64,000 nucleotides of DNA from an uncultured Clostridia bacterium (GTDB lineage: Bacteria; Bacillota; Clostridia; Oscillospirales; Ruminococcaceae): positions 124,001-188,000 of the forward strand of contig CAMELR010000001.1 of assembly GCA_945923775.1 (NCBI GenBank), in the 5' to 3' direction. Within the stretch, counting starts at the first letter, position 1, and every line of letters begins with the position of its first letter. The position numbers and the translations under genes were made by a program. The notes under the pieces were generated by a model. The model searched no databases and was not told where the DNA came from. It saw only the letters and a program-made list of their open reading frames with translations. Of the stretch, positions 33,600 through 42,322 are shown one piece after another.

Positions 33600-34961
33600 T
33601 CAGGTAAGGCTGCGCTTGACTTCCTCCGCGATGGAGTCCGCCAGCCGCTTCACCATATCCATGTCCTTGCCCTCGACCATAACGCGCACCAGAGGCTCCG
33701 TGCCGCTCTCGCGGACGAGGACTCTGCCGCTGTCGCCGAGTTCCTTCTCAGCTGCGGAAATGCAGTCCATTATAGCCGGGACCTTGTTCCACTTGCCCTT
33801 GCCGCTCTCGGTGATCTTCACGTTCACCAGGAGCTGCGGGTAATCCTCGATGCCCTCGCAGAGCTGCGCCAGGGACTTCCCGGTCTCGGTCATGACCTTG
33901 ATGAGCATAGCCGCCGTGAGCTGACCGTCGCCGGTGGTCGCGTGGTCGAGCATGATTATGTGTCCGGACTGCTCGCCGCCGATATTGTAACCGCTGCGCT
34001 GCATTTCCTCGAGGACATATCTGTCGCCGACCTTCGCGCAGACAGTTTTCATGCCGTTCTGCTTCATGAAATCGTGGAACCCGAGGTTGCTCATAACGGT
34101 AACGACAGCGGCGTCGCCCCTGAGTATCTTCTTTTCCTTCATGCGCTTGGCAAGCACTGCGATGATACGGTCGCCGTCGATGACTCTGCCGTTTTCGTCC
34201 ACTGCAAGACACCTGTCTGCGTCGCCGTCGAAAGCGAATCCCGCCGCCATGCCGCCGTTCTTAACGTACTCACAGAGCTGACCGATATGTGTGGAGCCGC
34301 AGTTGTCGTTGATGTTGGTGCCGTCCGGCTCGTCTGCGATGAACTCGCAGCCGTTCCCGAGGTACGCGAACAGCTTGCGCGCCGTAGCGGCGGAGCTTCC
34401 ATTCGCGCAGTCGAAGCAGTAGCGCTGGTTCACGCCCGCGTAGTCCCCGGTGCCGGCGCACTCCCTGATGTGCTGAATGTAGTCGGTGCAGGCGCTGCTG
34501 AGCCTGGAAATTCTCCCGACCTCGATTCCGTCACGCAGCTTTATCTCGTCCTTGCGGTCGAGGATAAGAGCCTCTATCTCCTCCTCAACGCTGTCCAGGA
34601 GCTTGAATCCCTCGGAGGAAAACAGCTTTATGCCGTTGTATTCCACGGTATTATGCGAAGCGGAGATCATAACGCCCGCGTCCGCATTGTACTTTTTCAC
34701 AAGGTAAGCCACCGCCGGAGTAGGCACAACGCCCAGCAGAAGCGCGTTTGCTCCCACGGAAGCAAGGCCTGCGGACAGCGCCGCCTCCAGAATTTTAGAG
34801 GAAATGCGGGTATCCATGCCAACGATGATATTCGGGTGAGCCTTGCCGCTCTCCTTAGTGAGGACGTAAGCCGCCGCCCTTCCTATCTCCATTGCCCTTT
34901 CGCAGGTGAGTTCCGTGACCGCAACGCCGCGCGCGCCGTCCGTGCCGAAAATTCTTCCCAT
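33600..34961 (-). CDS. glmM: Phosphoglucosamine mutase
   Basis: A 453-aa enzyme converting glucosamine-6-phosphate to glucosamine-1-phosphate for peptidoglycan. It opens MGRIFGTDGARGVAV; the catalytic phosphoserine is in MISASHN; the Mg2+ loop is FDGDADRCLAVD; the sugar-phosphate loop is RESGTEPLVRVMVEG. Length is normal. It lies 46 bases after ruvB, with no obvious terminator between. Confidence 0.98.
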   Translation of the reverse strand: MGRIFGTDGARGVAVTELTCERAMEIGRAAAYVLTKESGKAHPNIIVGMDTRISSKILEAALSAGLASVGANALLLGVVPTPAVAYLVKKYNADAGVMISASHNTVEYNGIKLFSSEGFKLLDSVEEEIEALILDRKDEIKLRDGIEVGRISRLSSACTDYIQHIRECAGTGDYAGVNQRYCFDCANGSSAATARKLFAYLGNGCEFIADEPDGTNINDNCGSTHIGQLCEYVKNGGMAAGFAFDGDADRCLAVDENGRVIDGDRIIAVLAKRMKEKKILRGDAAVVTVMSNLGFHDFMKQNGMKTVCAKVGDRYVLEEMQRSGYNIGGEQSGHIIMLDHATTGDGQLTAAMLIKVMTETGKSLAQLCEGIEDYPQLLVNVKITESGKGKWNKVPAIMDCISAAEKELGDSGRVLVRESGTEPLVRVMVEGKDMDMVKRLADSIAEEVKRSLT

Positions 34962-35007
34962 ATTATTGCCCCCGTTATGTATATTTAATTAGAGTATGCT
35001 CGTATTA

Positions 35008-36060
35008 TCAGAAATCAAGCCGCTGCTGACCATCCTGGAGTATCCCCAGGTGCCTGTAAGCGAGCGCAGTAGCGGTGCGCCCGCGCGGAGTCCTCGCAAT
35101 GAAGCCTAGCTGCATAAGGAACGGCTCGCAGACCTCCTCCAGCGTCACCGACTCCTCGCCAAGCGCGGAAGCCAGCGTTTCCAGCCCGACGGGACCGCCG
35201 TTGTAGCCCTTGATTATCATTTCCAGAAGCCGCCTGTCGAGCCTGTCGAGACCTAACTTGTCGATGTCCTCGCGGCCTAACGCGATATCCGCAAGCTCCT
35301 GGGTTATCTTTCCGTCGCCGAGCACCTCCGCATAGTCGCGGACGCGCTTGAGCAGGCGGTTCGCGATACGCGGCGTGCCTCTTGAGCGCTTTGCGATCTC
35401 CATCGCGCCGTCCTTTGTGCAGGGTATCGCGAGGATTATCGCGGAGCGCTGCACGATGCTGCAAAGCTCCTCCGGAGTATACAGTTCCAGCCGCTGGATA
35501 ACGCCGAATCTGTCGCGCAGAGGCGCAGAAAGCTGTCCGGAGCGCGTAGTAGCGCCTATCAGCGTGAATTTCGGCAGGTCGATGCGGATAGACCTCGCAG
35601 AGGGACCGTTGCCCATGATTATATCGAGAACATAGTCCTCCATCGCAGGGTAAAGCACTTCCTCAACCTGACGGGAAAGGCGGTGTATCTCATCGATGAA
35701 AAGCACGTCGTTGGGCTGGAGGTTGGTCAGCAGAGCCGCCAGGTCCCCCGCCTTCTCGATCGCCGGACCGGAGGTCACGCGGATATTCACGCCCATCTCG
35801 TTCGCAATTATGCACGAAAGCGTGGTCTTTCCGAGTCCGGGAGGGCCGTAGAGCAGCACGTGGTCAAGACACTCGCCGCGCTTTTTCGCAGCCTCGATGT
35901 AGACCTTCATGTTCTCCTTGACCTTATCCTGACCGATGTACTCGTCAAGTACCTTCGGGCGCAGGGAATACTCGATATCGGTATCTGACTCATTATATTC
36001 CGGTTCGACTATTCTGTTACTGCGTTCGGGATTTCCCCCGAGTTCAGACATTTCCAGCAT
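35008..36060 (-). CDS. ruvB: Holliday junction branch migration helicase RuvB
   Basis: A 350-aa AAA+ motor pulling DNA through the RuvA-bound junction. It has [13 protein letters not shown], Walker [10 protein letters not shown], Walker [12 protein letters not shown], the sensor [17 protein letters not shown] and a winged-helix end ([13 protein letters not shown]). The start ATG has AAAGGAAG upstream and overlaps the TPR gene by 17 bases. The intervening TPR gene between ruvA and ruvB is unusual. Confidence 0.98.
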   Translation of the reverse strand: MLEMSELGGNPERSNRIVEPEYNESDTDIEYSLRPKVLDEYIGQDKVKENMKVYIEAAKKRGECLDHVLLYGPPGLGKTTLSCIIANEMGVNIRVTSGPAIEKAGDLAALLTNLQPNDVLFIDEIHRLSRQVEEVLYPAMEDYVLDIIMGNGPSARSIRIDLPKFTLIGATTRSGQLSAPLRDRFGVIQRLELYTPEELCSIVQRSAIILAIPCTKDGAMEIAKRSRGTPRIANRLLKRVRDYAEVLGDGKITQELADIALGREDIDKLGLDRLDRRLLEMIIKGYNGGPVGLETLASALGEESVTLEEVCEPFLMQLGFIARTPRGRTATALAYRHLGILQDGQQRLDF

Positions 36061-36988
36061 CTGTATCTTCCTTTACTGTTTCCTCAGTTTCTTCTTTTTC
36101 AATGTATCTGTAATAATCACGCGGCAGGTCGTTTCCCGTTGCGTTTTCAGCGTGGTTGAACATTCGCAGCGCGGTCATGCGCTTTGAAAGCTCCTCTGGG
36201 TCCTTGTAGCCGCAGAGTATCGCCTTGTCGTATGCTTCCTCGGCGTTCTTCTCATCGTCGTGCATTGCGTACCATGTGGCAAGTTCGGCGTAGACCAGCG
36301 GGTGGTTTTCCTGGATAGTCACCAATTTCTTGAGGGTCTCGAGAGCGCGCTCATCCTCGCCGCGCAGCGTGTATATCGTTGCCAGGCTGTAGTAGGAGTA
36401 CCCATAGTTAGGGTCGTACCTGAGCGCCTGTTCAAAGCAGTATTCCGCACTGCTGAGCTTACCCTCGTTGTAATAGGCATGCCCGAGCCGCGACTGCGCG
36501 TCCGGATTGTCCGGAGCTATCTCCGCAGCCTTCCGAAGCGCCCACATGAGCTGCCCCTCGTTCTCCTGCGCCTCGTACAGCTTGATGAGCCACTCCACGC
36601 AGAATAGCTGATTCTGCCGGTTGTCCGAAATACTCAGGGCGCGCATGAGCTTTTCCTCCGCCTCGGGGTAGCGCCCCTTCGTCAGCATGAGAATTCCCTT
36701 GTAAGCGCAGCGGGCGCCCTCGTCGTGCCGTAGTACGCGAAGCCCGTGTTTTCCGAGCGCCTTCACAGCCGCCCTGCGTGCTGCCGCATTTTCCTTCACG
36801 AATGAAAAAAGTACGCCCAGTGCAGTGGCCACCGCAACGGATCCGCCCAGTATCAGACCGGATAGACACATCAGCCGGAAACTTCCGTTGCCCTGTGCAT
36901 ATAAGAATCCCAGGAACAGGAAAAACTCTCCCGCCGCAAGTATCATGAATATTTCGCCGGGAATTTTGGACCTATTCAGAGCGCTCAC
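36044..36988 (-). CDS. Membrane-anchored TPR protein inserted between ruvA and ruvB
   Basis: A 314-aa protein. Two hydrophobic stretches ([19 protein letters not shown] and [20 protein letters not shown]) precede ~6 tetratricopeptide repeats with the AxxxLxxAYY / A..Y.LATIY pattern (about 90-280). TPR domains mediate protein contacts; the partner is unknown. The GTG start overlaps the Shine-Dalgarno region and is uncertain; an ATG 14 codons in (MILAAGEF) is an alternative. It separates ruvA and ruvB, which are normally adjacent. Confidence 0.8.
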   Translation of the reverse strand: MSALNRSKIPGEIFMILAAGEFFLFLGFLYAQGNGSFRLMCLSGLILGGSVAVATALGVLFSFVKENAAARRAAVKALGKHGLRVLRHDEGARCAYKGILMLTKGRYPEAEEKLMRALSISDNRQNQLFCVEWLIKLYEAQENEGQLMWALRKAAEIAPDNPDAQSRLGHAYYNEGKLSSAEYCFEQALRYDPNYGYSYYSLATIYTLRGEDERALETLKKLVTIQENHPLVYAELATWYAMHDDEKNAEEAYDKAILCGYKDPEELSKRMTALRMFNHAENATGNDLPRDYYRYIEKEETEETVKEDTDAGNV

Positions 36989-37011
36989 CTCCCCTACGAC
37001 AGTTCAATAAC

Positions 37012-37611
37012 TCAGCCCAAATGCTTGAGCGCGTATTTTATAAGCTCCTCAACGCTGCTGTCAGGGTCAGCGCCGGTGAGCGCCTCCTGAGCCTGCGGCA
37101 GGGCGAATCCAAGAACGCACAGCGCTGTGATAGCTTCCGCAGCCGCGTTGCCGCCGACCGAAGCCGCAGTGACAGGCTCCGTGCCGAAATCGGAAGCGGA
37201 GATGTGCTGCTCCTTCGCGACCTTGTCCTTTAGCTCCATGACGATACGCTGCGCTATCTTGTTGCCGATCCCAGGGGAGCGGGTCAGGGTCTTGCTGTCG
37301 CCAGTGGTTATGCACAGCGCCAGCTTGGACGGTGTGAGGTCGGAAAGAATCGCCAGCGCCGCCTTGGGACCCACGCCGGAAATCGACGTGAGCTGCCTGA
37401 ACGCCTGAAGCTCCGCAGTATCAGCGAAGCCGAACAGGTCGATGGCGTCCTCCCGGACGTTGAGCTGCGTGAATAGCTTGACTTCCCCGCTGCTGCCTAT
37501 TTTTTTCAGCGTGTTCATGGTCGTGCGGCAGGCGTAGCCTACCCCGCCGCATTCAACTACCGCGAGGTTCGGCTCTGTGTGGATAAGTTCGCCGTGTAAG
37601 CTGTATATCAT
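37012..37611 (-). CDS. ruvA: Holliday junction branch migration protein RuvA
   Basis: A 199-aa tetrameric junction-binding protein. Domain I (OB fold) starts MIYSLHGELIHTEPNLAVVECGGVGY; the helix-hairpin-helix motifs are TSISGVGPKAALAILSD and TRSPGIGNKIAQRIVMELKDK; the C-terminal RuvB-binding domain ends the chain. It starts 5 bases after ruvC. Confidence 0.97.
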   Translation of the reverse strand: MIYSLHGELIHTEPNLAVVECGGVGYACRTTMNTLKKIGSSGEVKLFTQLNVREDAIDLFGFADTAELQAFRQLTSISGVGPKAALAILSDLTPSKLALCITTGDSKTLTRSPGIGNKIAQRIVMELKDKVAKEQHISASDFGTEPVTAASVGGNAAAEAITALCVLGFALPQAQEALTGADPDSSVEELIKYALKHLG

Positions 37612-37616
37612 GTATT

Positions 37617-38168
37617 TTACCTCTTGTCACTCTTATGGTATATTTTTCCCATCGCGCCGTCGTTTTCCGCCGCCTTTGCAATGAGCCTCGAAAGCTGCGA
37701 CCCGCTGGAATGTCCGTGGCATATTGCGAGAGCCACCGCGTCCGCGGTGTCGTCGGGCTTGGGTATCGCGTCCAGATGGAGGATATTCTTCACCATCTCC
37801 TGCACCTGGTGCTTCTCAGCCTTGCCGTAGCCTACGACCGCCTGCTTCACCTGCATGGGCGTGTATTCGTAGATCTCGATGTCCCGCTGCACAGCCGTCA
37901 GCAGGATTATCCCGCGCGCCTGCGCAACATCGATTCCGGTGGTCTTGTTGTTGGTGAAATAGAGCTTCTCGATGGACATGCAGTCAGGCTTGAACATATC
38001 GAGCACGGTGCACATGTCGTCGTAGATCTCCATCAGGCGGCGGTCGAAGCTGGTTCCGGCGGCGGTGGTTATCGCGCCGTAGTTCACCACGGAGAACCGC
38101 GTTTTCTCATAGTCGAGAACTCCATACCCAACGATGGCGTAGCCCGGGTCGATACCGATTATCCTCAT
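37617..38168 (-). CDS. ruvC: Holliday junction resolvase RuvC
   Basis: A 183-aa endonuclease of the RNase H fold. Catalytic acidic residues are in IGIDPGYAIVGYG (Asp7), SIEKLYFTNN (Glu) and PDDTADAVALAICH (two Asp). It overlaps the upstream radical SAM gene by 4 bases (ATGA), showing tight coupling, and is followed by ruvA. Confidence 0.97.
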   Translation of the reverse strand: MRIIGIDPGYAIVGYGVLDYEKTRFSVVNYGAITTAAGTSFDRRLMEIYDDMCTVLDMFKPDCMSIEKLYFTNNKTTGIDVAQARGIILLTAVQRDIEIYEYTPMQVKQAVVGYGKAEKHQVQEMVKNILHLDAIPKPDDTADAVALAICHGHSSGSQLSRLIAKAAENDGAMGKIYHKSDKR

Positions 38169-38782
38169 GTGTAGCTTTCGTTATCGGTGATGTACTCACG
38201 CACTCTGAGCGGTATTCCCATGCTGTCCGCAAGCTGCTGGCAGCGGTCGATCTCGTCCTTTGTGATAACGTCGACAACGGTGAACTTCACCTGGACGCCC
38301 ATATTCTTCATATCCCGGGCGAAATCAAGCATAGCCTGGAACGCCGGCTCGCCGAAGTGCGGTCTTGTGACCTCGTTGTAGCGCTTTGCGTCCGGGGCGT
38401 TGAGGCTGATGGAAGCCACGTCGATAAGCCCGCGGAACTGCTCGATATCGAACTTCGGGTGGATCATGCGGACAAGTCCGTTTGTGTTAAGGCGTATCTT
38501 CATATCGGAGTGCTCCCGGATATACTGCGCGGTCTTAACGAGCATGTCCGCGCGGACGGTAGGCTCGCCGTAGCCGCAGAATATCGCGTGCGTGCAGCCG
38601 GTCTTGTCGAATTTCTCGTATGCCTCCACGATCTCCTCGAAGGAAGGCTCGTGCTCCAGCCACAGGCTGTCGTTGTCCTTCACGGAATCGGAGTTGTTCC
38701 GCAGGCAGAACACGCAGTCGCAGGGACAGCCGTTGGTTATATTAATGTACATCTGACCGTCGAATTTGTAAAAAATAGTCAT
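38165..38782 (-). CDS. Radical SAM protein, TatD-associated type
   Basis: A 205-aa radical SAM enzyme with the cluster motif CPCDCVFC (Cys19-x3-Cys23-x2-Cys26). The GGE-type SAM motif is CGYGEPTVR, and the strand RLNTNGLVRM follows. The short length and sequence resemble the family annotated as TatD-nuclease-associated radical SAM. No tatD gene is present; here it leads the ruvC-ruvA-ruvB cluster. It has its own strong promoter. The reaction is unknown. Confidence 0.88.
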   Translation of the reverse strand: MTIFYKFDGQMYINITNGCPCDCVFCLRNNSDSVKDNDSLWLEHEPSFEEIVEAYEKFDKTGCTHAIFCGYGEPTVRADMLVKTAQYIREHSDMKIRLNTNGLVRMIHPKFDIEQFRGLIDVASISLNAPDAKRYNEVTRPHFGEPAFQAMLDFARDMKNMGVQVKFTVVDVITKDEIDRCQQLADSMGIPLRVREYITDNESYT

Positions 38783-38816
38783 TTAGAAACACCTCTTGAA
38801 TACAAATATTCATTTT

Positions 38817-38845
38817 ATTATACCACTATATCGGGTATTTGTCAA
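38817..38845 (-). promoter_or_regulatory. Strong sigma-A-type promoter for the radical SAM-ruv-to-SDR run
   Basis: Minus strand TTGACA, 17-base spacer, TATAAT, about 30 bases before the radical SAM start. It is the only clear promoter before a ~15-kb co-directional gene run. Confidence 0.9.
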
Positions 38846-38873
38846 TGAAAATCAGGTGACATTTTGCGGAACA

Positions 38874-38903
38874 GAAAAAAGGAGCCGTAAAAATTACAGC
38901 TCC
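38874..38903 (-). terminator. Rho-independent terminator after the 4Fe-4S gene
   Basis: Minus strand GGAGC pairs with GCTCC, with inner TGTAA/TTACG pairing, followed by TTTTTT. A smaller hairpin ATCGGG-CCCGAT lies just upstream at 38917-38933. Confidence 0.85.
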
Positions 38904-38941
38904 AGATCCAGAATAAATCGGGCGGAACCCGATACCACAAA

Positions 38942-39643
38942 TCAATCTATTACCTGTCCGTCGGTGGTGATGATATCCACCTTCACCGGGATATCCTTGC
39001 CGGAAGCAGCGACTGCGCGGTTTACGGCGTTCTCAATACCTCCGCAGCAGGGTACTTCCATGCGCGCCACCGTAATGCTCCGGATATCGTTGGCGCGGAT
39101 TATCTCGCCCAGCTTCTCAGCGTAGTCGACGTCGTCCAGCTTGGGGCAGCCGATGAGGGTGACTCTCCCTTTGATGTACCTGCGGTGGAAATCTCCGTAG
39201 GCGTAGGCGGTGCAGTCGGCGGCGATAAGCAGGTCGCAGCCCCTGAAATAGGGAGCCTGCACGCCCGCGAGCTTGATCTGAACCGGCCACTGGCTGAGCA
39301 TGCTCGGAACCTCGCCCTCTGCCGGAGCGGTTCTCGGCTTCATCTGAGCCATTCTCATTCCGGGGCAGCCGGTGAATTTCGGAGCTTCCTGTGCGGGCTT
39401 CTTCTGGGACTCAATGTGGCGCTTTACAGCCTCCTCGTCAAACTCGGGAGCCTCGCGCTGAACAAAGCTTATCGCGTTCATCGGACAGGCGGGCAGGCAG
39501 TTGCCGAGTCCGTCGCAGAAATCCTCGCGGAGCAGCTTCGCCTTGCCGCCGACTATGCCGATAGCGGCTTCCTTGCAGGCGTTGGCGCAGAGTCCGCAGC
39601 CGTTGCACTTCTCTTCATCTATATGTATTATCTGTCTTATCAT
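38942..39643 (-). CDS. 4Fe-4S dicluster ferredoxin-like protein
   Basis: A 233-aa protein with two iron-sulfur cluster motifs. The first is CNGCGLCANACKEAA (13-23); the second is CDGLGNCLPACPMNAI (43-54). A C-terminal domain of ~130 residues has more cysteines (RGCDLLIAADC, LIGCPK, EVPCCGG) and resembles a family of ferredoxin-like proteins of anaerobes. It probably passes electrons in the cytoplasm; the partner is unknown. It has its own promoter and terminator and is monocistronic. Confidence 0.85.
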   Translation of the reverse strand: MIRQIIHIDEEKCNGCGLCANACKEAAIGIVGGKAKLLREDFCDGLGNCLPACPMNAISFVQREAPEFDEEAVKRHIESQKKPAQEAPKFTGCPGMRMAQMKPRTAPAEGEVPSMLSQWPVQIKLAGVQAPYFRGCDLLIAADCTAYAYGDFHRRYIKGRVTLIGCPKLDDVDYAEKLGEIIRANDIRSITVARMEVPCCGGIENAVNRAVAASGKDIPVKVDIITTDGQVID

Positions 39644-39690
39644 GTTAATTGCTCCATTTCCTGAATTATTGCGGTTTTTAACCTGTCTAT

Positions 39691-39719
39691 ATGATACTAT
39701 ACCATGCCGGAAAAGTCAA
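39691..39719 (-). promoter_or_regulatory. Promoter for the 4Fe-4S gene
   Basis: Minus strand TTGACT, 17-base spacer, TATCAT, about 50 bases upstream of the start. A nearby TATAGT hexamer is a less well spaced option. Confidence 0.7.
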
Positions 39720-39792
39720 TAGAAGTTTAAACCACCGCTGGTATCTCTTGTCAAAAGCCGGACCGCGCCGTAACTTTCCAGCCCGGGTTCGT

Positions 39793-39884
39793 TATAATCA
39801 ACAAAACACGAGCAGATAATATTTGCAAAACCACTAAAACGAACTAAAAATCAGCGAGTTTCGCCGAAATCGGTGATTTTTTTT
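39793..39884 (+). ncRNA. Possible small transcript in the divergent intergenic gap
   Basis: The ~330-base gap between the divergent 4Fe-4S and 89-aa genes holds more than two promoters. A TATAAT hexamer (39793-39798) is followed ~50 bases later by a long imperfect hairpin (AAAATCA ... TGATTTT with inner TTTC-GCC-GAAA) and eight T residues. This could be an orphan short RNA, or the remnant terminator of a lost gene. The -35 is poor, so this is speculative. Confidence 0.25.
39846..39884 (+). terminator. Strong terminator-like hairpin upstream of the 89-aa gene
   Basis: A long hairpin with AAAAATCA and TGATTTTT arms ends in a run of eight T on the plus strand, and A-rich flanks make it potentially bidirectional. 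It lies just 10 bases before the promoter of the 89-aa gene and could insulate the divergent units. Confidence 0.65.
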
Positions 39885-39893
39885 CAATCCCGC

Positions 39894-39922
39894 TTGACAG
39901 GCTGTGTAATATGTGTTACAAT
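39894..39922 (+). promoter_or_regulatory. Sigma-A-type promoter for the 89-aa gene
   Basis: TTGACA, 17-base spacer, TACAAT on the plus strand, about 50 bases before the gene. Confidence 0.85.
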
Positions 39923-39976
39923 TACTGTTGTAAATTCTGACGATATTCGCAGACATAACAAAGGAGGACACGAAAA

Positions 39977-40246
39977 ATGGGGGAAATCCATGTTGGTGAT
40001 AAGGTCGTTGTAAGACTCAAGGAGTATTTCAGCGGCGAGGGCAACATAAGACCTCTGGTACAGGGCGAGGTCAAGTTCGTAAACACCACAGCGAACTTTG
40101 CCGTTGTGGACGTAGGCAACTACCGCGTAAGCTACTGGCTCAACGAGATCAGCGAGTTCAACGAGAACGAGTACGAATTCACCAGCCGCAACCGCGTAAA
40201 GCGCACTTCCATCTCCACTTCTCCCGAGGAGACCGAGCAGCTTTGA
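39977..40246 (+). CDS. Conserved small basic/beta-rich protein, function unknown
   Basis: An 89-aa protein with a regular beta-strand alternation (GDKVVVRLKEYF, GEVKFVNTTANFAVVDVGNYRVSYW) followed by a charged tail. It recalls small SH3-like or KOW-type barrels that bind nucleic acid or protein, but no specific family is recognised. Its well-formed AAAGGAGG site, strong promoter and terminator show that it is a real, separately transcribed gene. It is convergent with the 106-aa gene. Confidence 0.8.
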   Translation: MGEIHVGDKVVVRLKEYFSGEGNIRPLVQGEVKFVNTTANFAVVDVGNYRVSYWLNEISEFNENEYEFTSRNRVKRTSISTSPEETEQL

Positions 40247-40261
40247 TAACCGCGAATAACA

Positions 40262-40294
40262 AGCACCGGACAGCCTGACTGCCCGGTGTTTTTT
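40262..40294 (+). terminator. Rho-independent terminator after the 89-aa gene
   Basis: CACCGG and CCGGTG arms, extended by an apical CAG/CTG stem with CCTGA loop, followed by seven T. The apical sequence is shared with the neighbouring minus-strand terminator. Confidence 0.85.
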
Positions 40295-40298
40295 CATG

Positions 40299-40333
40299 CA
40301 AAAACCGCTGACAGCCTGACTGCCAGCGGTTAA
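40299..40333 (-). terminator. Rho-independent terminator after the 95-aa gene
   Basis: Minus strand AACCGCTG and CAGCGGTT arms with a shared apical stem (GCAG-TCAGG-CTGT), followed by TTTTG. It lies just past the convergent gene stop. Confidence 0.8.
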
Positions 40334-40336
40334 TTA

Positions 40337-40621
40337 TCATGCCCCGAAAAGCTCCTTGGTAAGCCATACGTGCGCGGTATCAAGCGCTTCGTAAAGGCTG
40401 TTCATCTCGCCCTTTCTGATCTTTGCAAGATCCTCCGGGGTAGGAGACGTAGGGATCATCTGAACCATGACTTTGGTAGGTATCTCGGCGTCCTTGTATT
40501 TCTCGCTCTCGCGGATAGTAAGCTTGGTGACGAACCTGTCGCCCATGCTTCCGTAGTAGATCTCGTTTCCGCTTCTCACCATCGGGAATCCACGGTAGTA
40601 AATAAAGTTACTTTCAGCCAT
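40337..40621 (-). CDS. Conserved small protein, function unknown
   Basis: A 94-aa protein beginning MAESNFIYYRGFPMVRSGNEIYYG. The FPMVR and YGSMGD repeats of aromatic and glycine residues give a beta-hairpin-like start, then a mostly helical second half. I recall similar small proteins in Ruminococcaceae but no assigned function. The ATG at 40621 has GGAGGTAATTACA upstream and is preferred to the track start. It follows the DUF4340 gene by about 85 bases and shares its orientation. Confidence 0.75.
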   Translation of the reverse strand: MAESNFIYYRGFPMVRSGNEIYYGSMGDRFVTKLTIRESEKYKDAEIPTKVMVQMIPTSPTPEDLAKIRKGEMNSLYEALDTAHVWLTKELFGA

Positions 40622-40663
40622 TGTAATTACCTCCATATATAAAAGTTTATTTAACACGGTCAG

Positions 40664-40688
40664 GGAACGCGGCCTGCCGCCGCGCTCC
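40664..40688 (-). other. GC-rich hairpin between DUF4340 gene and small gene
   Basis: Minus strand GGAGCGCGGC and GCCGCGTTCC arms (one G-U) around GGCAG, with no T-run. It may reduce read-through from the ABC operon or stabilise its end. Confidence 0.45.
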
Positions 40689-40705
40689 GTTCTGCTGGAT
40701 CTCCG

Positions 40706-42322
40706 TTACCAGTTCAACTCGATGTCGCCGCCGTTCAGCAGGGCGTCAAGGTTGCTGAGAAGCCTGTCGGTGTAGACCTGGCGCACCTTGTAAAGCACGT
40801 CGCCGTTTACGCGCACAATGCTCTTGCGGTCGTCGGACTTGTAGAACTCCAGCACGTCGCTGCTTCTGCCGTAGGTGTCGTAGTACTCGCTGCGGTAGTC
40901 GAACTGCACCTTGATGTAAGGCTCGTAGTCCGCTTCCTCAAAGAACAGCTCCTCGCCCATCGAGGTTATAAGGTGCTGATAGAAGCTCTTGAACCTGGTG
41001 TCGTCCAGCGCCTCCCCATTGTAACGGAAAGTATGGTTGTCAGCGTCGCCTTCAATGGTGAATGCGTATTCGCCGTCCGGAGTTGTCACGGTCAGCTTGT
41101 CTACCGTATAGATGTACGGCGAGATAGGTCTGCGGGACATGATATCCTGAACGCTGAAGGTGTACCACGGTGCATTCGAGGTGCTGATAGCATAAATAAG
41201 TCTGTCGCCCTCGAACATAGCGTAGTACCCGGTCACGGAGGAAAGGCTTCCCTCGTCGGAATCGTCGCTGGACTCCCTTATCTCATTGCCGAGAAGCAGC
41301 ACACGCGCCTTTCCGCCGTACTTGAAGCTGATGCGGCAGTAGGGGTCGTCAAGACCCGCCGCTGCAAGCTCCTCATCGGTGGGGTCGATATACTGACAGG
41401 AAGCCGCGCTGAGCGCGTACAGCCCGTAGCAGATCGTCTGACCGCTGGTCGTGTCGAGCTCCGCAGTGATCGGGGAGGTTATGCGGTGGGAGTTGAACGT
41501 GGTCACAACGGAATCCTCGTCCTCCGCCTCCGCAGCAACATCGAACATATATTCGATCTCGACCGGCTCGCTGAGGTCCTTGCGCTCGATGGTAAGGTAC
41601 TCAAGCTCCTGCGGGTTGTTTGAATCGTAAGCGTCGGTAAGAACCAGGCTCACGAAGTCCTTGATATCATAGAACGCACTGCCGGTGCTGTAGTAGCTGA
41701 CCTGCATAACGTCGCTGCTGCCCTTAACGCAGCAGTATACATAGTTGGAAGCCGCCGGGTTCCGGATACCAAAGCAGATCTCGTTAGAAGTCCCGTCGTC
41801 GAACGTTGCCTTAACGGTGGAGAGCGGCTCTGCAAGCCCGTACTTCTCAAGGTCGGAAGCGCCCTCCTCTACCATCGAGGAAGCGGAAAGCCCCGCCATG
41901 CTGCGCACGAACGCGCCAATAGTGGAATCGTTGCGGCTTATGCCGTCAAGCTCCGGACTGGTCCAGTAGTACTGCGTGGTGGTGCTGACGTTGCCGTCGT
42001 CGTCCGTGGAGGATACCTCCCTGGAAGCGCGGTCGAACGAGAAGCTGCCGGTCTGGTTGGAGACCTCCAGCTTCAGCACGTTCTCCTGCTCGTAGCTGTT
42101 TATAACGACCTTTTCGTCGGCTCCGGAAGAAGCAGAGCTGCCGTCGTCAGCGGACGCAGAGGACTCGGAAGTCCCTGCCTCCCCGGAAACAGCGGAGCCG
42201 TCCCCGGAATTGCCGGCGTCCTTCGGACTGGTCATGACCAGCACCAAAAGCACCGCGCCCAGCACGAGGAGTACAGCCGCCGCAATGATAACGGTCTTTG
42301 TGGTTTTAGAAAGCTTCGCCAT
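40706..42322 (-). CDS. DUF4340-domain protein of the Gld-type ABC system
   Basis: A 538-aa protein with an N-terminal membrane anchor (VIIAAAVLLVLGAVLLVLVM), a Ser/Asp/Gly-rich spacer and a DUF4340-type outside domain (for example TVKATFDDGTSNEICFGIRN and the tail LSNLDALLNG). DUF4340 proteins commonly follow Gldg-family genes and are presumed extracytoplasmic parts of the ABC complex. The gene begins directly after the Gldg-like stop. Its mechanistic role is unknown. Confidence 0.9.
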   Translation of the reverse strand: MAKLSKTTKTVIIAAAVLLVLGAVLLVLVMTSPKDAGNSGDGSAVSGEAGTSESSASADDGSSASSGADEKVVINSYEQENVLKLEVSNQTGSFSFDRASREVSSTDDDGNVSTTTQYYWTSPELDGISRNDSTIGAFVRSMAGLSASSMVEEGASDLEKYGLAEPLSTVKATFDDGTSNEICFGIRNPAASNYVYCCVKGSSDVMQVSYYSTGSAFYDIKDFVSLVLTDAYDSNNPQELEYLTIERKDLSEPVEIEYMFDVAAEAEDEDSVVTTFNSHRITSPITAELDTTSGQTICYGLYALSAASCQYIDPTDEELAAAGLDDPYCRISFKYGGKARVLLLGNEIRESSDDSDEGSLSSVTGYYAMFEGDRLIYAISTSNAPWYTFSVQDIMSRRPISPYIYTVDKLTVTTPDGEYAFTIEGDADNHTFRYNGEALDDTRFKSFYQHLITSMGEELFFEEADYEPYIKVQFDYRSEYYDTYGRSSDVLEFYKSDDRKSIVRVNGDVLYKVRQVYTDRLLSNLDALLNGGDIELNW

